This document shows, in pieces, positions 34,081 to 41,737 of a stretch of 64,000 nucleotides of DNA. Source of the stretch: Xanthobacter sp. NM-25 (GTDB taxonomy: Bacteria > Pseudomonadota > Alphaproteobacteria > Rhizobiales > Xanthobacteraceae). The stretch covers positions 372,001 through 436,000 of the forward strand of contig NZ_JACBFS010000005.1 in NCBI RefSeq assembly GCF_022138605.1, written 5' to 3'. The notes under the pieces are model-generated. The model saw only the letters and a list, made by a program, of their open reading frames with translations, was not told the origin of the DNA and searched no databases. Position numbers and translations under genes: made by a program. The first letter of the stretch is position 1, and each line of letters begins with the position of its first letter.

Positions 34081-35334
34081 TTACTCCGCCGCTTCCGCCG
34101 CGGCGGCCATGGCGCGATAGGCGAGGCGCTCGCGGGCGGAGAGCTTCTCGCTCTCACTCTTCAATTGCCCGCAGGCCGCCAGGATGTCGCGCCCGCGCGG
34201 GGTGCGCACCGGGCTCGCATAGCCGGCCTTGAACACGATGTCCGAGAAGCGCTCGATGGTCTCCCAGTCGGAGCACTCATATTGGGTGCCCGGCCAGGGG
34301 TTGAACGGGATCAGATTGATCTTGGCCGGCACCCCTTCTAAGAGCTTCACCAGCGCCCGGGCATCGGCGGGGCTGTCGTTGACCCCCTTCAGCATCACAT
34401 ATTCAAAGGTGATGCGCTTGGCGTTGGAAGCGGCCGGATAGGTGCGGCAGGCCTCCATCAGCTCCTTAATGGGGTACTTCTTGTTGATGGGCACCAGCAC
34501 GTCACGCAGGTCGTCTTTGACCGCGTGCAGGGAGATGGCCAGCATCGGCCCCACCTCGGCGCCCAGGCGCTCGATCTCCGGCACCACGCCGGAGGTGGAG
34601 ACGGTGATGCGGCGCTTGCCAAGGCCGAGGCCATCGCCATCAGACAGGATCTCGATGGCTTCCTTGACGCTGTCATAGGCATAGAGCGGCTCGCCCATGC
34701 CCATGAAGACGATGTTGGTGACCAGCCGGTCGCCCTCGGTGGGCAGGCCCGGACCCACCGCCCGCTCGCGGCCGGGATAGTCCCCCAGGCGGTCGCGGGC
34801 CACCATCACCTGGCCGACGATCTCGGCGGCGGTGAGGTTGCGCACCAGGCGCTGGGTGCCGGTGTGGCAGAAGGCGCAATTGAGGGTGCAGCCCACCTGG
34901 CTGGACACGCACAGGGTGCCGCGGTCGCTCTCGGGGATGTAGACGGTTTCGATATCGTGGGGCTTTTCGCCGGGATTGTCGGCGGGAAAGCGCAGCAGCC
35001 ACTTGCGGGTGCCGTCCTGCGACACCTGCTCCATCACGATCTCCGGACGCGCCAGCGTGAAATGGTCCGCGAGCTTCGCGCGCAGGTGCTTGGAGACGTT
35101 GGTCATCTCCGCAAAATCGGTGGCGCCGCGCAGATAGATCCAGTGCCAGAGCTGGTTCACGCGCATGCGCTGCTCGCGCCCCTCCACGCCGATGGTGGCT
35201 AGGGCGGCACCGAGCCGGGCCCGGTCGAGCCCCACCAGAGACGGCAGGGTGTGCGCCGGCGCATCGGCGGGTCGGCCGGCGGCGAGGTCGGAAACGGGGG
35301 CGGGGTCGAGGGCGCTGGTCATGGCGTCACACAT
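34081..35334 (-). CDS. rlmN: Dual-specificity rRNA/tRNA adenine C2-methyltransferase RlmN
   Basis: RlmN is a radical-SAM enzyme that methylates C2 of A2503 in 23S rRNA and A37 in some tRNAs. The 417-residue product carries the CxxxCxxC cluster Cys149-Cys153-Cys156 in QVGCTLNCAFCHTG. It also has MGMGEPLYAYD, ISLHAVKDDLRDVLVPIN and the C-terminal acceptor-cysteine region DILAACGQL. The start is ATG 35334 or ATG 35322, four codons in; GGAAGG lies close to the first. It is followed by the VOC and membrane protein genes on the same strand. Confidence 0.95.
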   Translation of the reverse strand: MCDAMTSALDPAPVSDLAAGRPADAPAHTLPSLVGLDRARLGAALATIGVEGREQRMRVNQLWHWIYLRGATDFAEMTNVSKHLRAKLADHFTLARPEIVMEQVSQDGTRKWLLRFPADNPGEKPHDIETVYIPESDRGTLCVSSQVGCTLNCAFCHTGTQRLVRNLTAAEIVGQVMVARDRLGDYPGRERAVGPGLPTEGDRLVTNIVFMGMGEPLYAYDSVKEAIEILSDGDGLGLGKRRITVSTSGVVPEIERLGAEVGPMLAISLHAVKDDLRDVLVPINKKYPIKELMEACRTYPAASNAKRITFEYVMLKGVNDSPADARALVKLLEGVPAKINLIPFNPWPGTQYECSDWETIERFSDIVFKAGYASPVRTPRGRDILAACGQLKSESEKLSARERLAYRAMAAAAEAAE

Positions 35335-35451
35335 AAGCCTTCCCGCGCCGGCTTTCCACAGGCGTTCGGCGCGGTGATGGGGATGCGGGGCCTTGAAGCA
35401 GCGGATTGGGGCGCCGGCAGGGCGGGCGCCTGAACATCATCGCGGGCGGCA

Positions 35452-35482
35452 CCCCGCCGCTGGCGGTCATCCAGCGGCGGGG
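35452..35482 (-). terminator. 12-bp-stem hairpin downstream of the IalB-like gene
   Basis: Arms 35452-35463 and 35471-35482 are exact reverse complements around a 7-nt loop. On the minus strand it lies 30 bp after the ialB-like stop and 118 bp upstream of rlmN. No T-run follows, but position and stability favour a terminator. Confidence 0.6.
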
Positions 35483-35511
35483 GCGCGGTGTTCCGCGGCA
35501 GTCCTCGTCCG

Positions 35512-36027
35512 TCAGCGGCATTCCTGGGCGACCCGGTCGAGGGCCTGGGAGATGCCGGAGAGGGAATATTTGTCGGTGGTGAGGTTGCCGCGGCCGGAGG
35601 TGAGGGCCACCGACAGGTCTCGACCTTTGCGCATGGCGTCCACCAGCTTGGCCTCGTCCGCCACATTGCGGACCCAGGCCCCTTCGCCCTTGGTGTAGAG
35701 CTGCAGGCTGAGGCTGCCCACGGTGAGCGTGGCATCCTTGCCGTCCTGCAGGGGGAAGCCGGCGGTGATGGACACCTCGTTCTTCACATTCTCACCGGGG
35801 CGGGTGGAAATGAAGAAATAGGCAGGGTCGCGGTTGAGGCCCGCGGGCAGGCGGCTCTTGGGCTGGGAGATGGCGTAGCACACCTTCGGGTTGCCGGTGG
35901 AGGCATAGACGCTCCAGTCCCCGAACTGGGCAACCGGCTTGGATTGACCCTGAGCCAGCGCGGGCGCGGCGGCCAGGGTGGCGAGGAAAACGCCCAGGAG
36001 CGTCGGACGGACACGACGAGGTGCCAT
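35512..36027 (-). CDS. Invasion-associated locus B (IalB) family exported protein
   Basis: The 171-residue product starts MAPRRVRPTLLGVFLATLAA with a signal peptide cleaved after ALAQ. The mature part shows the IalB pattern: FGDWSVYAS, VCYAISQPKSR, YFFISTRPGENVKNEVSITA and a C-terminal ALDRVAQECR with a paired cysteine. IalB was named in Bartonella for erythrocyte invasion, but the family is widespread in free-living Rhizobiales with unknown function. The ATG at 36027 is preferred to one 11 codons upstream because it begins the signal peptide. It lies upstream of rlmN on the same strand but is separated from it by a hairpin. Confidence 0.85.
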   Translation of the reverse strand: MAPRRVRPTLLGVFLATLAAAPALAQGQSKPVAQFGDWSVYASTGNPKVCYAISQPKSRLPAGLNRDPAYFFISTRPGENVKNEVSITAGFPLQDGKDATLTVGSLSLQLYTKGEGAWVRNVADEAKLVDAMRKGRDLSVALTSGRGNLTTDKYSLSGISQALDRVAQECR

Positions 36028-36392
36028 GGCTTCTCCTTTTCGTTGCGGATCTCCAGTCATAGACCTTCGAGCCGCGAAACTGAGGGGTTGAGCCTATGTG
36101 CCGCAGGGTGCGATCGAGGCAGTCGAAAAAAGATGGCGGGCGCGCCTTGCGTTTTCTTAAACCAACGGCTCCGCTCACCTCAATGCGTGAACCCCTCAAA
36201 CATCGGCGATCTGCAGGCTCTGCACGGGTGCGACAAACAGGTGGCGCGAGGCCGAAAGTTCTGGCTTGTACAAAGCTTTGCCGCTACGGCCCGGGCGCTG
36301 CGGCGACCGGCCGATGGTGCATTCAAACTGCCGCGACGGTTAAGGAATGGTAACCGGCCGTGGGGAAATGGCGGAAACGGGAGGTGTGATCC
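36028..36392. other. Divergent intergenic region ialB-like/quinone oxidoreductase
   Basis: These 365 bp contain no convincing gene. The region is less GC-rich than average and holds an 8-bp palindrome TTGTACAA near 36268 and an inverted repeat at 36337-36356. Promoters for both divergent genes must lie here; I could not fix hexamers with confidence. Confidence 0.45.
36337..36356. promoter_or_regulatory. Inverted repeat upstream of the quinone oxidoreductase gene
   Basis: CGGTTA (36337-36342) and TAACCG (36351-36356) form a 6-bp-arm repeat with 8-nt spacing, 37 bp before the ATG. This suits an operator overlapping the promoter, but it may be chance and no regulator is adjacent. Confidence 0.35.
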
Positions 36393-37370
36393 ATGAAAGC
36401 GGTGTTGTGCGTGCGCCATGGGCCGCCGGAAGCCCTGGAAATCGTCGGCCTGCCCGATCCCACGCCGGGCCCCGGCGAGGTGGTGGTGGACGTGGCGGCC
36501 ATCGGCCTCAATTTCTTCGATACGCTGATCATCCGTGATCTCTATCAGGTCAAACCCTCGCTGCCGTTTTCCCCCGGCGGCGAGTTCGCCGGCACCGTGG
36601 CGGCGCTGGGCGAAGGGGTCACCGGTGTCGCTGTGGGCGAGCGGGTGTGCGGCTACATGAGCTACGGCGCGGCGCGGGAGAAGGTGGCGGTGCCGGCCTC
36701 CCATCTCGCCCGGGTGCCCGACGACCTGGATCTGGTCAAGGCCGCGGGCCTGATCGTCACCTATGGCACCGCCCTCTATGCTCTGCGCGATCGCGGCAAT
36801 CTGAAGGCGGGGGAGACCCTGGCGGTTCTGGGGGCGGCTGGTGGCGTCGGCCTGGCGGCCGTGGAAGTGGGGCGCGCCCTCGGTGCCCGGGTGATCGGCT
36901 GCGCCTCGTCGCCGGAGAAGGTGGCGTTCGCCCGTGCCCATGGGGCCGAGGCGGGGCTCGACTATACCGCCTCCGATCTCAAGGCCGGTCTCAAGGCGTT
37001 CGCCGGGCCGGGCGGGCTGGACATGGTGTTCGATCCGGTGGGGGGCGAACTGGCGGAGCAGGCGCTGCGGGCGCTCGGCTGGTACGGCCGCTTCATGGTG
37101 GTGGGCTTCGCCGCCGGCGAGATTCCCAAGATCCCCCTCAACCTGCTGCTGCTGAAAAACTGCGATGCGCGGGGGGTGGCCTTCGGCGCGCAGGCCAAGA
37201 GCGATCCGCTCTGGCTCAAGGCGGCGGTGGAGACGCTGGTGGGTTACGCCCATGCGGGCGCCATCTCCGCCCATGTGGATGCCACCTTCTCCCTCGACGA
37301 CTGCGCCAAGGCCATTGGCCTCATCGCGGGCCGCAGGGTGAAGGGCAAGGTGGTCCTCACCACCGGGTGA
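36393..37370 (+). CDS. NADPH:quinone oxidoreductase-like, zinc-independent MDR family
   Basis: This is a medium-chain dehydrogenase/reductase of 325 residues. A GroES-like N-domain (GLNFFDTLIIRDLYQVKPSL, FSPGGEFAGTVAALG) is followed by a Rossmann domain with the NADPH loop VLGAAGGVGLAAVEVGRALG. The zinc-binding cysteines of alcohol dehydrogenases are absent, which places it with quinone or enoyl reductases. The physiological substrate is unknown. The ATG at 36393 has GGGAGG 6 bp upstream (36380-36385). It is divergent from the IalB-like gene and convergent with the DUF1232 gene. Confidence 0.9.
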   Translation: MKAVLCVRHGPPEALEIVGLPDPTPGPGEVVVDVAAIGLNFFDTLIIRDLYQVKPSLPFSPGGEFAGTVAALGEGVTGVAVGERVCGYMSYGAAREKVAVPASHLARVPDDLDLVKAAGLIVTYGTALYALRDRGNLKAGETLAVLGAAGGVGLAAVEVGRALGARVIGCASSPEKVAFARAHGAEAGLDYTASDLKAGLKAFAGPGGLDMVFDPVGGELAEQALRALGWYGRFMVVGFAAGEIPKIPLNLLLLKNCDARGVAFGAQAKSDPLWLKAAVETLVGYAHAGAISAHVDATFSLDDCAKAIGLIAGRRVKGKVVLTTG

Positions 37371-37428
37371 GGACGCGGTTGGGCGGGCGCGCTGACCCGC
37401 CGGTCGGCGGGGCCTCCGGCGGCGGTCC

Positions 37429-37839
37429 TCAGCCGCGGCGCAGGTCTTCCAGCGCGTCGTGGGCGGCGCTGTGGTGCTGCGGGGTGATGTGTCCGGAGAT
37501 CAGGCGCAGGGCGGTCATCAGCACCGCCGCGTCGTCGGTGAAGCCGATCACCGGGAACACGTCCGGCACCGCATCCACCGGCAGCACGAAATAGGCCAGC
37601 GCCGCCAGCAGCGTGGCGCGCACCTTCAGCGGTGTCGCACGGTCGAAGGCGGCGAAATAGGCGGCCGTGGCCTCTTCGGCGAACGGCACATAGGTGGCCG
37701 AGCGCTTCAGCTTCGACCAGAAGCCCCGGCGCACACGAACTTCGTCCCGCGCGGCGTTGCGCTGGGCCGTCGTTTCATCGCCGGTGTCCCGGCCCAGCCA
37801 CTCCAGGGCGGAAAAGGATGCGGGATTGGACGTGGTCAT
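37429..37839 (-). CDS. DUF1232 (YkvA-like) membrane protein
   Basis: The 136-residue protein has the DUF1232 core around a membrane hairpin: LAALAYFVLPVDAVPDVFPV, then IGFTDDAAVLMTALRL. The PxDxxPD-type motif is diagnostic. Function is unknown. A variable Asp/Arg-rich N-terminus precedes it. It is monocistronic by appearance, converging on the quinone oxidoreductase gene with small GC hairpins between them. Confidence 0.85.
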   Translation of the reverse strand: MTTSNPASFSALEWLGRDTGDETTAQRNAARDEVRVRRGFWSKLKRSATYVPFAEEATAAYFAAFDRATPLKVRATLLAALAYFVLPVDAVPDVFPVIGFTDDAAVLMTALRLISGHITPQHHSAAHDALEDLRRG

Positions 37840-37971
37840 GGCTCTTCACATGGTCGAGAGGCCCGGGCACACAAGATCTCGCGCACCGAAATCTGTTGCG
37901 TTCGGGGGCCGCCTGCAGTCAGCAGACACGCCTGACGTGTCAGGAAAATGAATTCCATCCCGCGCTGCAAG

Positions 37972-37992
37972 AAAAAGCCGCTCGACGCGGCT
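37972..37992 (-). terminator. Rho-independent terminator of thpR
   Basis: On the minus strand AGCCGC (37992-37987), a 5-nt loop and GCGGCT (37981-37976) are followed by TTTTTC. It lies 41 bp past the thpR stop. This is the clearest classical terminator with a U-tract on this strand in the window. Confidence 0.85.
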
Positions 37993-38032
37993 CAATTAAT
38001 AGGGATTCTAAAATACCGCCGGGCGGCTGACA

Positions 38033-38566
38033 TCAGCCGAGCGGATAGGCCGCTTCCACCAGATACGGCCCGCCACCGACGGAATCCCGCGACGAGAACA
38101 GCACGAAGCGGGGCACCTTGAAACTGGGGCTGCGATAGGGGCCGCGGGTCGCGAGGTAATCGGCAACCTGACGGGTGGAAGCGTCGCGCAGCCGCGCCAG
38201 GGTGACATGGGGCTTGTAGTTGCGGCCCTCGGCGGAGAGGCCCAGGCGCTGCATCAGCCGTTCCTGCTCGGCCTGCAGCTCCATCAGGGCCGCATTGGTC
38301 CTCACCGCCGCGAACACCGCCCGGGGCTTGCGGCCGCCGAACTGGTCGAGACCATCGAGGGTGAGATCGAACGACGGCCGGCGCACGGCGCCGAGCATCT
38401 CCATGATGTCGCGGCCCATGGCGTCGTCCACGTCGCCCATGAAGCGCAGCGTCACGTGGTAGTTTTCGGGATCGATCCAGCGGGCCCCCGCGATGCCGCC
38501 CCGCAGGAACGACAGGCCGAGACCCACATCCGGTGGGATCTCGATGGCGGTGAACAGGCGCGGCAT
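38033..38566 (-). CDS. thpR: RNA 2',3'-cyclic phosphodiesterase
   Basis: ThpR (formerly 2'-5' RNA ligase) belongs to the 2H phosphoesterase superfamily and hydrolyses RNA 2',3'-cyclic phosphates. The 177-residue product carries both HxT motifs, HVTL in ENYHVTLRFMGDV and HVTL in YKPHVTLARLRD, and starts MPRLFTAIEIPPDVG, the typical N-terminus. The ATG at 38566 is therefore preferred over an in-frame codon 14 residues upstream. A U-tract terminator follows. The biological substrate is not settled for the family. Confidence 0.92.
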   Translation of the reverse strand: MPRLFTAIEIPPDVGLGLSFLRGGIAGARWIDPENYHVTLRFMGDVDDAMGRDIMEMLGAVRRPSFDLTLDGLDQFGGRKPRAVFAAVRTNAALMELQAEQERLMQRLGLSAEGRNYKPHVTLARLRDASTRQVADYLATRGPYRSPSFKVPRFVLFSSRDSVGGGPYLVEAAYPLG

Positions 38567-38676
38567 GGAAGCCTCCGCAGGCGTTCGATTCGATCCTGCG
38601 CCCATCAAAGGAGATTCGCGGCGCGGAGGAAAGCCGGCCGTGGACGGTGTTCCACGGCCGCGGGCGGGTCCCTGCC

Positions 38677-39405
38677 TTATCTGGGGTCGGGCACCAGAAT
38701 GTCGATCTTCAGCGCATCGGGCGCGGTGGTGGTCAGATCGGTGCGGTACTGCTCGATATAGAGGCCGTCGGCGTTGATGTTCTTCTCGTCGAGGTAGTTA
38801 GCGATCTGCTCGTAGGTGTTGTCCATGTCGGCGAAGGAGCCGGAATGGCCGAACTTCAGCACCTTGCCCGCATAGGAGCCGCCGAGCTTCATGGTGCCGC
38901 TGGCCTTCTGGGTGGTGGTGCCGGAGAAGGGCAGCTGCGCTTCATACTCGAAGCCGAGATCGTCGCTGGAGGTATAGACCACGAAGGCGTCGCCGGCGCG
39001 GGTGAGGCCGAGCCGGGTCAGCTCCTTGTCCAGGGTCTTCAGGGCCGCGACCAGCTTGTCGTAGCCCTCGTCCCAGGTGGCGGTGCCGGCAAGGGTGATG
39101 ACCGGCATCGGCGTCAGGGTCAGTTCCTCCGGCACAAAGCGCGCGGCGGCTGGGGCGACGGGTTGGGTCTCCACGGGCTTGGGGTCTACAACCGGCGGCG
39201 GCGTCAGGCTGTCGTCCTTCTGGACCGCATTCTGCTGGGTGGCCGCAGGGGCCGGCTGCGCCAGAGCGGGGGCGAGCGGCGTCAAGAGCAGGCCCAGCGC
39301 CAGCAGCGGGGCCGCTCCGCGCGCGGTCCGGCGGCCGGCCGGCGGCTCATCGTGGGAAAACGCTACCATCTTGCCAGGGGCGCCCTGCGCCGCGCGTGCC
39401 GACAT
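38677..39405 (-). CDS. Exported GyrI-like domain protein
   Basis: The 242-residue protein has an N-terminal positively charged region, a hydrophobic stretch (PLLALGLLLTPLAPALAQ, about 34-51) acting as signal peptide or anchor, and a Pro/Gln-rich linker. A GyrI/AraC-effector-binding-like domain (about 95-240) follows, with PMPVITLAGTATWDEGYDKL and EQIANYLDEKNINADGLYIE. GyrI-like domains usually bind small ligands in the cytoplasm, so an exported copy is unusual; its ligand is unknown. The start at 39405 is supported by GGAGG with 7-nt spacing (39413-39417 on the complement). It is divergent from dapF. Confidence 0.78.
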   Translation of the reverse strand: MSARAAQGAPGKMVAFSHDEPPAGRRTARGAAPLLALGLLLTPLAPALAQPAPAATQQNAVQKDDSLTPPPVVDPKPVETQPVAPAAARFVPEELTLTPMPVITLAGTATWDEGYDKLVAALKTLDKELTRLGLTRAGDAFVVYTSSDDLGFEYEAQLPFSGTTTQKASGTMKLGGSYAGKVLKFGHSGSFADMDNTYEQIANYLDEKNINADGLYIEQYRTDLTTTAPDALKIDILVPDPR

Positions 39406-39592
39406 CGTCCGTCCTCCGTGCCGGCGCAACGGCCCGGCAACGCGCCATCTCTATCATGACCTTCGGCATCTTGGAGGCGGGACTGCGGCCGAGTTGCGGC
39501 CGTCACCCGGTGCCCTGCGCGCCGGGGTGGCGCCGGCGTTCATTCGAGGCCATATAGGAGCGGTCTCCTTCGTTCCCCGTTCCTTGGCGCCC

Positions 39593-40450
39593 ATGCAACC
39601 GCTCGCCCATCGCCCCTTCGTGAAGATGAATGGTCTCGGCAACGAGATCCTGGTGCTCGACCTGCGTGCCGATCCGGTGGAGGTGAGCCCCGACGCGGCG
39701 CGGGCGCTGGCGCGGCCGGGGGTTCTGCCGTTCGACCAGGCCATGGTGCTCTATCCGCCCCGGCGGGAGGGCACCCGGGCGTTCGTGCGCATCCTCAACA
39801 ACGATGGCTCGGAATCCGCCGCCTGCGGCAACGGCACCCGCTGCATCGCCGCGCTGGAGGCGGAGCAGACCGGCCTTTCGCATCTCCTGTTTGAAAGCCC
39901 GGCGGGGCTGCTGGATTGCCAGATGCTGCCCGATGGCCGGGTGACGGTGGACATGGGCGCGCCCCGGTTTGACTGGCGCGACATTCCCCTGGCCCATGAT
40001 GTGGGCGACACCCGCGCGGTGCTAATCCCAGGCTATGAGGCGTTGGGGCCGGCCAGCCTCGTCTCCATGGGCAATCCCCACGTCATCTTCTTCGTGGCCG
40101 ATGCGGACGCCATGGATGTGGAGGGGCTCGGCCGGGCGCTGGAGCACCATCCCTTGTTTCCCGAGCGGGCCAATATCTCGTTTGCCAGCCCCAAGGGGGC
40201 AAACGCCTTCCTGCTCCATGTGTGGGAGCGCGGCGCCGGCCGCACCCGCGCCTGCGGCAGCGCCGGCTGCGCCACCGCGGTGGCCGCCGCCCGCACGGGA
40301 CGTGCCGGCCGCACCGTCAGCGTGACCCTGCCGGGGGGCGAGCTCGCCCTCGACTGGCGCACCCGCGACGACCACGTGCTGATGACCGGGCCGGTGGCCC
40401 ATGAATTCCGGGGCGAGATCACCCCCGCCATGCTGGGCGAGGCGGCCTGA
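39593..40450 (+). CDS. dapF: Diaminopimelate epimerase
   Basis: DapF interconverts LL- and meso-diaminopimelate for lysine and peptidoglycan synthesis. In the 285-residue product the two catalytic cysteines are Cys78 in SAACGNGTRC and Cys221 in RACGSAGC, with N-terminal HRPFVKMNGLGNEILVLDL. The ATG at 39593 is chosen at the family N-terminus; the longer upstream frame lies antisense to the GyrI-like gene. Its stop codon shares one base with the mtaB ATG (TGATGG). dapF-mtaB-ftsY appears to be one operon, the order known from related bacteria. Confidence 0.95.
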   Translation: MQPLAHRPFVKMNGLGNEILVLDLRADPVEVSPDAARALARPGVLPFDQAMVLYPPRREGTRAFVRILNNDGSESAACGNGTRCIAALEAEQTGLSHLLFESPAGLLDCQMLPDGRVTVDMGAPRFDWRDIPLAHDVGDTRAVLIPGYEALGPASLVSMGNPHVIFFVADADAMDVEGLGRALEHHPLFPERANISFASPKGANAFLLHVWERGAGRTRACGSAGCATAVAAARTGRAGRTVSVTLPGGELALDWRTRDDHVLMTGPVAHEFRGEITPAMLGEAA

Positions 40451-41721
40451 TGGCGGGCGCGCCTTTGGCGGTCGCCACCTTCGGCTGCCGCCTCAATGCC
40501 CTGGAGAGTGATCGCCTGCGCACGCTCGCGACCGCGGCCGGGCTGGAGCGCACCTTGGTGGTGAACACCTGCGCCGTCACCGCCGAGGCGGTGCGCCAGG
40601 CGCGCCAGGCCATCCGTCGCGCCAAGAGGGCGGATCCCGACCTGCGGGTGGTGGTGACCGGATGCGCCGCCGAGACCGAGCCAGAGACCTTCTCCGGCAT
40701 GGCCGAGGTGGACCTTCTGATGCCCAACCGCGACAAAACCGGGGCCGCCGCCTGGGCCGGCGCGCGGGCGCGCCTCGACTTCGGCCTCGCCGATGAAGCG
40801 CCGCCCCGCGTTCAGGACCGCCTCACGGTGGCGCACGAGACGCCCCATCTGACCGCGGCATTCGAGGGGCGCACCCGCGCCTTCGTGGAGGTGCAGAACG
40901 GCTGCGATCATCGCTGCACCTTCTGCATCATTCCCTTCGGGCGCGGACCCTCGCGCTCGGTCGCCATGGGCGCGGTGGTGGACGAGGTGCGCCGGCAGGC
41001 GGAGGCGGGCCATCGCGAGGTGGTGCTGACCGGGGTGGATCTCACCTCTTATGGCGGCGACCTGCCGGGCGCGCCCACCCTCGGCCGGCTGGTGCGCACG
41101 GTGCTGCGGCAGGTGCCGGAGCTGGAGCGGCTGCGCCTGTCCTCCATCGACGCGGTAGAGGCGGATGCCGAGCTTCTGGCGGCGCTGGCGGATGAAGAGC
41201 GGCTGATGCCCCATCTGCACCTCTCCCTGCAGGCGGGCGATGATCTCGTGCTGAAGCGCATGAAGCGCCGGCACAGCCGGGCCGAGGCCCTGGCCTTCAT
41301 CGCCACCGTGCGCCGGCTGCGGCCGGATGTGGTGCTGGGGGCGGACGTGATCGCCGGCTTTCCCACCGAGACCGAGGCGCAGGCGCGGAATACCGCCGCG
41401 TTCCTGGATGAGGCGGGGCTCGCCTTTCTCCATGTCTTTCCCTTTTCCGCCCGCCCCGGCACCGCCGCCGCCCGCATGCCGCAGCTCGATGGCGCGGTGG
41501 TGAGCGCGCGGGCGGCGCGGCTGCGCGCCCTCGGCGCCCGGCTGCTGCATCGTCATCTCGCCGGCGAGGTGGGCCGGCGGCGCGCCGTTCTGGTGGAAGC
41601 CGGCGGGCGCGGACACACCCAATATTTCACCCCGGTGCGCCTCGCCCGGCCGCTCACGCGCGGCACGGTGGCGGAGCTGCGCATCGCCGGCCACGACGGC
41701 ACCCGCCTGATCGCGGCCTGA
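40450..41721 (+). CDS. mtaB: tRNA t6A37 methylthiotransferase MtaB
   Basis: This is a radical-SAM methylthiotransferase that adds a methylthio group to t6A at tRNA position 37. The 423-residue product has the N-terminal auxiliary cluster cysteines Cys13, Cys41 and Cys72 (TFGCRLN, NTCAVT, TGCAAE). The radical-SAM triad Cys152-Cys156-Cys159 lies in NGCDHRCTFCIIPFGRG, and a TRAM-like C-terminus follows. It belongs to the MiaB/RimO/MtaB superfamily; the Cys13 context TFGCRLN and operon position favour MtaB. It overlaps dapF by one base and precedes ftsY by 16 bp. Confidence 0.92.
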   Translation: MAGAPLAVATFGCRLNALESDRLRTLATAAGLERTLVVNTCAVTAEAVRQARQAIRRAKRADPDLRVVVTGCAAETEPETFSGMAEVDLLMPNRDKTGAAAWAGARARLDFGLADEAPPRVQDRLTVAHETPHLTAAFEGRTRAFVEVQNGCDHRCTFCIIPFGRGPSRSVAMGAVVDEVRRQAEAGHREVVLTGVDLTSYGGDLPGAPTLGRLVRTVLRQVPELERLRLSSIDAVEADAELLAALADEERLMPHLHLSLQAGDDLVLKRMKRRHSRAEALAFIATVRRLRPDVVLGADVIAGFPTETEAQARNTAAFLDEAGLAFLHVFPFSARPGTAAARMPQLDGAVVSARAARLRALGARLLHRHLAGEVGRRRAVLVEAGGRGHTQYFTPVRLARPLTRGTVAELRIAGHDGTRLIAA

Positions 41722-41737
41722 CCTTTCAAGGAAAGCC

